A DNA stretch of 9,628 nt. Origin: an uncultured Gemella sp. Lineage in GTDB: Bacteria; Bacillota; Bacilli; Staphylococcales; Gemellaceae. The position numbers and the translations under genes were made by a program. Below the pieces are notes generated by a model, which worked only from the letters and a program-made list of their open reading frames with translations, was not told the DNA's origin and did not search any database. This document shows, piece after piece, positions 6,540-9,628 of the stretch (position 1 is the stretch's first letter; each line of letters starts with the position of its first letter). The DNA lies in NCBI GenBank assembly GCA_927911745.1, contig CAKMQF010000138.1, positions 1 through 9,628 on the forward strand, given 5' to 3'.

Positions 6540-6710
6540 ATGTATATTCCAACAATAGTAATAATTTGTATGATATGTGGTGGTATAGGTGGAACTCTAG
6601 GTTATTACCTTACAAATAAGAATAAAAAAAAGAAAAAAATAAAGAAGACGATTAATCGTCTTCTTTCACTTATTTATTACATTCCCCAAGCTGATAAACC
6701 TTGTGCTTGA
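6540..6710 (+). CDS. Short membrane peptide, toxin-like, unknown function
   Basis: A 56-codon frame with AAAGGGGG at a spacing of 7 before ATG 6540. It begins [18 protein letters not shown], one hydrophobic helix, then [18 protein letters not shown], a strongly basic tail. A single helix followed by a Tyr/Trp-Leu and Lys/Arg tail is the layout of type I toxins of the Fst/PepA1 kind, but I see no firm homology. The last codons run through the hairpin at 6642-6665 and into the 3' end of the convergent yabE-like gene, so the C-terminal part from about residue 35 may be accidental. The Lys run is encoded by the A tract that serves as the yabE terminator U tract on the other strand. The gene is likely but not certain; its ribosome binding site is complementary to the leader near 4600. 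Confidence 0.45.
   Translation: MYIPTIVIICMICGGIGGTLGYYLTNKNKKKKKIKKTINRLLSLIYYIPQADKPCA
6642..6665 (-). terminator. Terminator of the tatD-yabE unit
   Basis: A perfect 24-base palindrome with arms AAGAAGACG and CGTCTTCTT and loop ATTAAT. On the minus strand it is followed by TTATTTTTTTC and further T-rich sequence, a typical rho-independent terminator about 12 bases after the yabE-like stop. On the + strand it lies inside the 56-codon frame and lacks a T tract. Confidence 0.85.
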
Positions 6711-7234
6711 TATGCACGAGTTGCTGCGTCGATTTGATCTTGAACTGTTGCTGTAGATCCCCATCCAGGCATTGTTTGGAATAATCCACTAGCTCCAGAA
6801 GCATTTCTAGCTCCTACTTGACCATTTGATTCACGAGCGATGATGTGTTCCCAAGTTGACGCTGGTACTCCAGTACGACGAGCCATTTCTTGAGCTGCTG
6901 CTGCTCCATCTGCCCCTGCAGTGTTACCATTTGATAATACAACAGATCCACCTGGTGCTGAATATGATTGAGCTGGTGCTGCGTAAGATTGTTGCGCTGC
7001 TACTGCTTGTTGTTGAGCTGCTGGACGTTGTTTAGTTCCTACTACTACAACTTTTGCTGTAGCTTCAGTGATTACTTTCTCAGAAGCAACTTCTCTAGAT
7101 ACTTCTTTACCTTTTTCTCTTACAACGTTGTAAGTAACTTCTTTCTCACCATTTTTACCTTCAACTTTTGTAACTTTCTCATCTACATATTTAGAATCAT
7201 CTTTTTCTTCTTTAGTTTCAAATTTAATTACTTC
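6677..7234 (-). pseudogene. YabE-like cell-wall hydrolase, C-terminal part (G5 and IsaA-like transglycosylase domains)
   Basis: This is the continuation of the gene starting at 7694, in another frame because of one surplus A in the A7 run (7235-7241). It reads [13 protein letters not shown] onward: a G5 domain (residues about 152-220 of the repaired 338) with [16 protein letters not shown] and ending KVVVVGTK, a Gln/Ala/Ser-rich linker (221-262), then a lysozyme-like domain (265-338) with [31 protein letters not shown] and final [11 protein letters not shown]. This resembles the staphylococcal IsaA/SceD transglycosylases and the Rpf fold; Glu288 in ARES is the expected catalytic acid. It should cleave peptidoglycan outside the cell. 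The open frame extends upstream to ATG 7285, which has no ribosome binding site and overlaps the first part, so independent translation is unlikely. Confidence 0.8.
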
Positions 7235-7694
7235 TTTTTTTAGTTTCAGTAGTTTTTCCAGTTCTAGCAATTTTAATTGTATCAACTGTAGCTACTTCAC
7301 TGTTTAATCCTGGTGTAACTTCATCTTTTTCACCAAGAGTAATGTTTAATTCTTTTAAGATATCTTCAACTTTTTTGTAAGTAGTTTTTCTTACCGTAGT
7401 TGTATTTCCATCAACGATTGTTATTTCATGAGCTTTATAAATGCTGATAGTTTCCCCACCATTTACTTTTGTATCTAATCCTGGCTCAACTCTGTCATCT
7501 GCACCAAAAGGAATATCATTAGCGATAAGAACTTCTCTTACTGTTCCTTTTTTAGTTTTTAGCTCAATTTTGTTACTATTATCTAGATTTACGGCAAAAA
7601 CATTGTGCCCTGTGTATTCTTCCGCTACTACGAAAGCTCCTGATAATAATAATCCCGATGTTGCCGCTGCGGCTATAATTCTACCTAATTTCAT
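7235..7694 (-). pseudogene. yabE: YabE-like cell-wall protein, N-terminal part (signal peptide and two DUF348 domains)
   Basis: ATG 7694 lies three bases after the tatD stop; its ribosome binding site AAGGAG is inside the last tatD codons, so the two genes form one transcript, as with tatD(yabD)-yabE in Bacillus. The protein starts with a signal peptide (MKLGRIIAAAATSGLLLSG, cleavage near residue 24) and then carries two DUF348 ubiquitin-like repeats (about 32-88 and 89-146) with the marks KGTVREVLIANDI, VEPGLDTKV, DILKELNITLGEKDEVTPGL. The frame ends after the A7 run as KKRSN and a stop at 7224. Removing one A fuses it to the G5/transglycosylase part as a 338-residue protein. Such proteins act in cell-wall turnover and resuscitation. 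If the break is real, only a DUF348 fragment is secreted. Confidence 0.8.
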
Positions 7695-7697
7695 GTA

Positions 7698-8486
7698 TTA
7701 ATCAATCTCCTTTTTATCTTCTAATCCGAACAACGTACATGCATTATTGAATGTTTGTTTTGTTAGTTGTTCATATGACATTTCTTTAAGATCTGCAATT
7801 TCTTGTGCTACATAATGCACATATGCAGGTTCATTTCTTTTTCCTCTATATGGTGTCGGTGTTAAATACGGACAGTCCGTTTCAATTAACAACTTATCTA
7901 ATGGACAAGCTTTTGCTACTTCTTTAGGTGTTTTTGCATTTTTAAATGTTACTGGTCCACCCAATGAAATATAGAAGTTCTCTTTTAGCATTATATTCAT
8001 ACTTTCTACAGAACCAGAAAAGCTGTGCATTATTCCACCAATTTCACTAGCTTTTTCTTCTTGAAGTATTTTTATTGTATCTGCCATAGCATCACGTGTG
8101 TGAATTACTATTGGTTTATTTACTTCTTTCGCTAGTTGAATTTGTCTTCTAAATACTTCTTTTTGAATATCCTTTGGACTTTTATCCCAGTGATAATCTA
8201 GACCGATCTCACCGATGGCTACTACTTTATCATTAGTTAAAGCAATTTTTTTAATCATTTCATATTTTTCTTCTGTAAAGTCAATTGCTTCTACTGGGTG
8301 CCAACCTACTGTTAAATATAAAAAGTCATATTTAGCTGTGATTTCCAGTGCTTTTTCTATACTTTTATCATCGAAACCAACTATGTTTATTAATTTTACT
8401 CCCGCTTCTTTCGCACGAGCAATAGTTTCTTCTAAGTCTTCTAAATAAGCATCATCATTTAGATGCGCATGTGTATCAAATAACAT
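7698..8486 (-). CDS. tatD: TatD family metal-dependent hydrolase (DNase)
   Basis: A complete 262-residue TIM-barrel amidohydrolase of the TatD/YabD family, a divalent-metal 3'-5' exonuclease/DNase of the cytoplasm. Metal ligands are visible: the HxH pair in FDTHAH (His6, His8), Glu93 in AIGEIGLDYHW, His129 in PIVIHTRDA, His154 in GIMHSFSG and Asp204 in LLIETDCPYLTP, followed by the conserved PYRGKRNEP. I choose ATG 8486 because MLFDTHAH is the family N-terminus and TAAGGAGG lies six bases upstream; the open frame extends further upstream to 8531 but without a ribosome binding site and across the promoter. The gene is directly followed by the yabE-like gene, whose ribosome binding site it contains. 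No defect is seen. Confidence 0.93.
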   Translation of the reverse strand: MLFDTHAHLNDDAYLEDLEETIARAKEAGVKLINIVGFDDKSIEKALEITAKYDFLYLTVGWHPVEAIDFTEEKYEMIKKIALTNDKVVAIGEIGLDYHWDKSPKDIQKEVFRRQIQLAKEVNKPIVIHTRDAMADTIKILQEEKASEIGGIMHSFSGSVESMNIMLKENFYISLGGPVTFKNAKTPKEVAKACPLDKLLIETDCPYLTPTPYRGKRNEPAYVHYVAQEIADLKEMSYEQLTKQTFNNACTLFGLEDKKEID

Positions 8487-8508
8487 ACCACGCCTCCTTA
8501 TGTTAATA

Positions 8509-8517
8509 ATTATATCA
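8509..8517 (-). promoter_or_regulatory. Extended -10 promoter of tatD-yabE
   Basis: On the minus strand TGATATAAT gives a perfect -10 box with the extended TGn element; no good -35 box is seen 17 bases upstream, which is normal for this class. The start would be near 8502, leaving a leader of about 16 bases with the strong TAAGGAGG. Confidence 0.5.
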
Positions 8518-8530
8518 AAACAACGTTTCA

Positions 8531-8678
8531 TTAGAATATCTAAACTATTTCAATTATGTTACAATACATTTTCAATTAACTCAAATATTGTTACTTTATG
8601 CGTTTTCAGCAATATCTAGGGAGAATTATTGTCTTTTTTCAATAATTATTTCTAAATATTTAAGGAGCTGACTAAAAA
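8531..8678. other. Non-coding spacer with two inverted repeats
   Basis: No supportable gene. It holds ATATTG/CAATAT (8585-8590 and 8610-8615) and AATTATTG/CAATAATT (8624-8631 and 8640-8647) with a T-rich 8-base loop. Neither looks like a standard terminator for a neighbouring gene, since both lie downstream of the terminator of the secreted-protein gene and upstream of the tatD promoter. Confidence 0.4.
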
Positions 8679-8709
8679 ATGCCTTAGAGTAATAAACACT
8701 CTAAGACAT
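8679..8709 (-). terminator. Terminator of the secreted 123-residue protein gene
   Basis: On the minus strand ATG-T-CTTAGAGT pairs with ACTCTAAG-G-CAT around a 7-base loop, with one mismatch, and is followed by TTTTTT. It lies 24 bases after the stop codon of the gene at 8734. Confidence 0.85.
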
Positions 8710-8733
8710 CTCTATAAAATGAGTTTATTATAT

Positions 8734-9105
8734 TTAATTTAGTTCTCCATGGTACCAAACACGTACTTTACCATTCCCTATTGGATATATATCACTGAAG
8801 TATAATGTACCTGAAGCCCAACCACGCCCATCATAAAATTGACTATAATTTACACTTGTTGGATATGCTGAACCTACAGGATAGTCATAAGGAATACTTT
8901 TAGAAATCTTCTCTCCAGTATTTTCAGAATTATTTACAATTGTACTTTTATCTACTCCAACTGCATTATTTTCTTGATATGTTGTATTTTCTTCATTCAC
9001 ATTAGCATTTCCACCTGATGAAGAATAGACTGTACCAACTCCTAGGCTTCCTGGAAGCATTATTAATAATAAACTCATTGCTCCTATTTTAATATTTTTT
9101 TTCAT
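8734..9105 (-). CDS. Secreted small protein of unknown function
   Basis: A 123-residue protein with a clear signal peptide: basic MKKNIK, hydrophobic IGAMSLLLIMLPGSLGVGTV, likely cleavage near residues 27-32. The mature part has a low-complexity Asn/Glu/Thr/Ser-rich stretch (about 33-70) and then a compact aromatic C-terminal segment, YPVGSAYPTSVNYSQFYDGR followed by GWASGTLYFSDI, YPIGNGKVRVWYHGELN (about 74-123). The high Tyr/Trp content suggests a small beta-rich fold, perhaps binding wall or host surface. No LPxTG, lipobox or Cys is present, so it should be released. The start has GGGAGG about 8 bases upstream; it has its own promoter and terminator. I do not recognise the family. It resembles small secreted peptides of unknown role in Bacilli only in general layout. 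Confidence 0.8.
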   Translation of the reverse strand: MKKNIKIGAMSLLLIMLPGSLGVGTVYSSSGGNANVNEENTTYQENNAVGVDKSTIVNNSENTGEKISKSIPYDYPVGSAYPTSVNYSQFYDGRGWASGTLYFSDIYPIGNGKVRVWYHGELN

Positions 9106-9140
9106 AAGTATTGACCTCCCTATCTACTTATTTTACTAAT

Positions 9141-9168
9141 ATTATAGCACTTATTTCCACATTGTAAA
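9141..9168 (-). promoter_or_regulatory. Promoter of the secreted 123-residue protein gene
   Basis: On the minus strand TTTACA (9168-9163), a 16-base spacer and TATAAT (9146-9141) preceded by TGC, an extended -10. Transcription would start near 9134, about 29 bases before the ATG. Confidence 0.65.
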
Positions 9169-9213
9169 CCTTTTCTAAACGATTTTTATAAAAAACAACT
9201 TTAAATATAAATC

Positions 9214-9234
9214 TGCTCTGAATTTTTGAGAGCA
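9214..9234 (-). terminator. Weak hairpin after ybaK
   Basis: TGCTCT and AGAGCA (9214-9219, 9229-9234) form a 6-base stem around a 9-base loop; on the minus strand it is followed by GATTTATATTT, an imperfect T tract, 30 bases after the ybaK stop. Confidence 0.4.
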
Positions 9235-9263
9235 AATCATTATCTAAAGTCATTCTTTTCATA

Positions 9264-9628
9264 TTATTCAGCTTTGAAGTCTATTACTTGAGCACCGATA
9301 AGTTGCTCTAGTACTTCTGGTTTTACTTCTACTTGGTGACCTACTTTACCTGCAGAGATAATAATCGTTTCAACTTCACGACATTTTTCATCTACAAAAG
9401 TCGGAAATAGTTTTTTCATCGCAATGGTGAGCAACCACCTTTTACATATCCTGTAATTTTTGTCAGATCTTTAAGTGGTAACATTGACTAAACTTTTCAC
9501 ACCTGCTGCTTTGGCAAGTTTCTTAAAGTTTATGCTGTCTTCACTCATAAGTACTCCTACAATGTAGTTACCTTTGCCATCTGTAGTCATAATTGTTTTA
9601 AATACTTGATTATGATCGCGCCCGATAA
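9264..9628 (-). pseudogene. ybaK: YbaK-type Cys-tRNA(Pro) deacylase, 5'-truncated by the window and frame-broken twice
   Basis: The family hydrolyses cysteine mischarged on tRNA(Pro). The window holds the C-terminal two thirds in three frame segments. The first (9628 to about 9486) reads DHNQVFKTIMTTDGKGNYIV and NFKKLAKAAGVKSLV. The second (to about 9422) reads MLPLKDLTKITGYVKGGCSP. The third (9419 to 9264) reads MKKLFPTFVDEKCREVETI, then ISAGKVGHQVEVKPEVLEQL and ends in TAA. Joined, they match the YbaK pattern throughout, including GGxSPxxxKK and SAGKxG. The first break needs one base removed near 9484-9485, the second one base added near 9420-9425, so the two cancel, but a TAA lies between them. 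No frame here is long enough to be noticed alone. The N-terminal lysine region is outside the window. Confidence 0.8.

Noticed and set aside
6968..7243. Cys/Phe-rich + strand frame opposite the yabE-like gene
   Set aside because: It is the complement of the Gln/Ala linker and G5 coding sequence, with no start signals.
8555..8570. Possible + strand extended -10 (TGTTACAAT) in the spacer upstream of tatD
   Set aside because: No gene follows on the + strand and no -35 box is convincing; the DNA is AT-rich enough for chance matches.

Overview
The window looks like chromosomal DNA of a low-GC Gram-positive bacterium of the Bacilli. The evidence is very AT-rich DNA, strong AGGAGG ribosome binding sites, sigma-A type promoters, a ytpQ-ytpR-sftA gene order, a tatD-yabE pair, and a YabE-like protein whose C-terminal domain resembles the staphylococcal IsaA/SceD transglycosylases. 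A Gemella-like organism or a relative of the staphylococci fits best. This is inference; no rRNA or other marker gene is present.

Layout from left to right. Bases 1-155 are the right end of an ISL3-type insertion sequence, with the C-terminal part of its transposase on the + strand. It abuts the interrupted 3' side of a minus-strand operon: ytpQ (DUF1444, start 4275), ytpR (tRNA-binding OB fold, start 3433) and the long acidic N-terminal part of an SftA/FtsK-type DNA translocase (start 2801). The translocase motor domain is not in the window. A divergent + strand unit begins at about 4397 with a strong promoter, a roughly 180-nt structured leader and a gene for a 73-residue two-helix membrane protein (4616-4837). 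Next comes a Bcr/CflA-family drug efflux transporter with its own promoter and terminator (5106-6347). A second copy of part of the structured leader (6466-6490) precedes a short gene for a 56-residue membrane peptide (6540-6710). That gene converges on a minus-strand pair, tatD (start 8486) and a YabE-like cell-wall hydrolase (start 7694). At the right end, also on the minus strand, are a secreted 123-residue orphan (8734-9105) and a partial YbaK-type Cys-tRNA(Pro) deacylase (9264 to the window edge).

Two things stand out. First, ytpR, sftA, the yabE-like gene and ybaK all carry single-base frame breaks, mostly one surplus base in an A/T run, while ytpQ, bcr, tatD and the secreted orphan read cleanly. 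Homopolymer sequencing error is the simplest explanation, but for sftA this coincides with an IS insertion, so real decay is possible. Second, the leader at 4426-4612 and the short gene at 6540 share a 23/25-base repeat. The leader also carries an 11-base stretch perfectly complementary to the ribosome binding site of the short membrane peptide. This arrangement suggests RNA control, possibly of type I toxin-antitoxin kind.

Apart from the operon pairs, the genes look like independent housekeeping units: chromosome segregation (sftA), cell-wall remodelling (yabE-like), tRNA quality control (ybaK), DNA/nuclease metabolism (tatD) and drug export (bcr).
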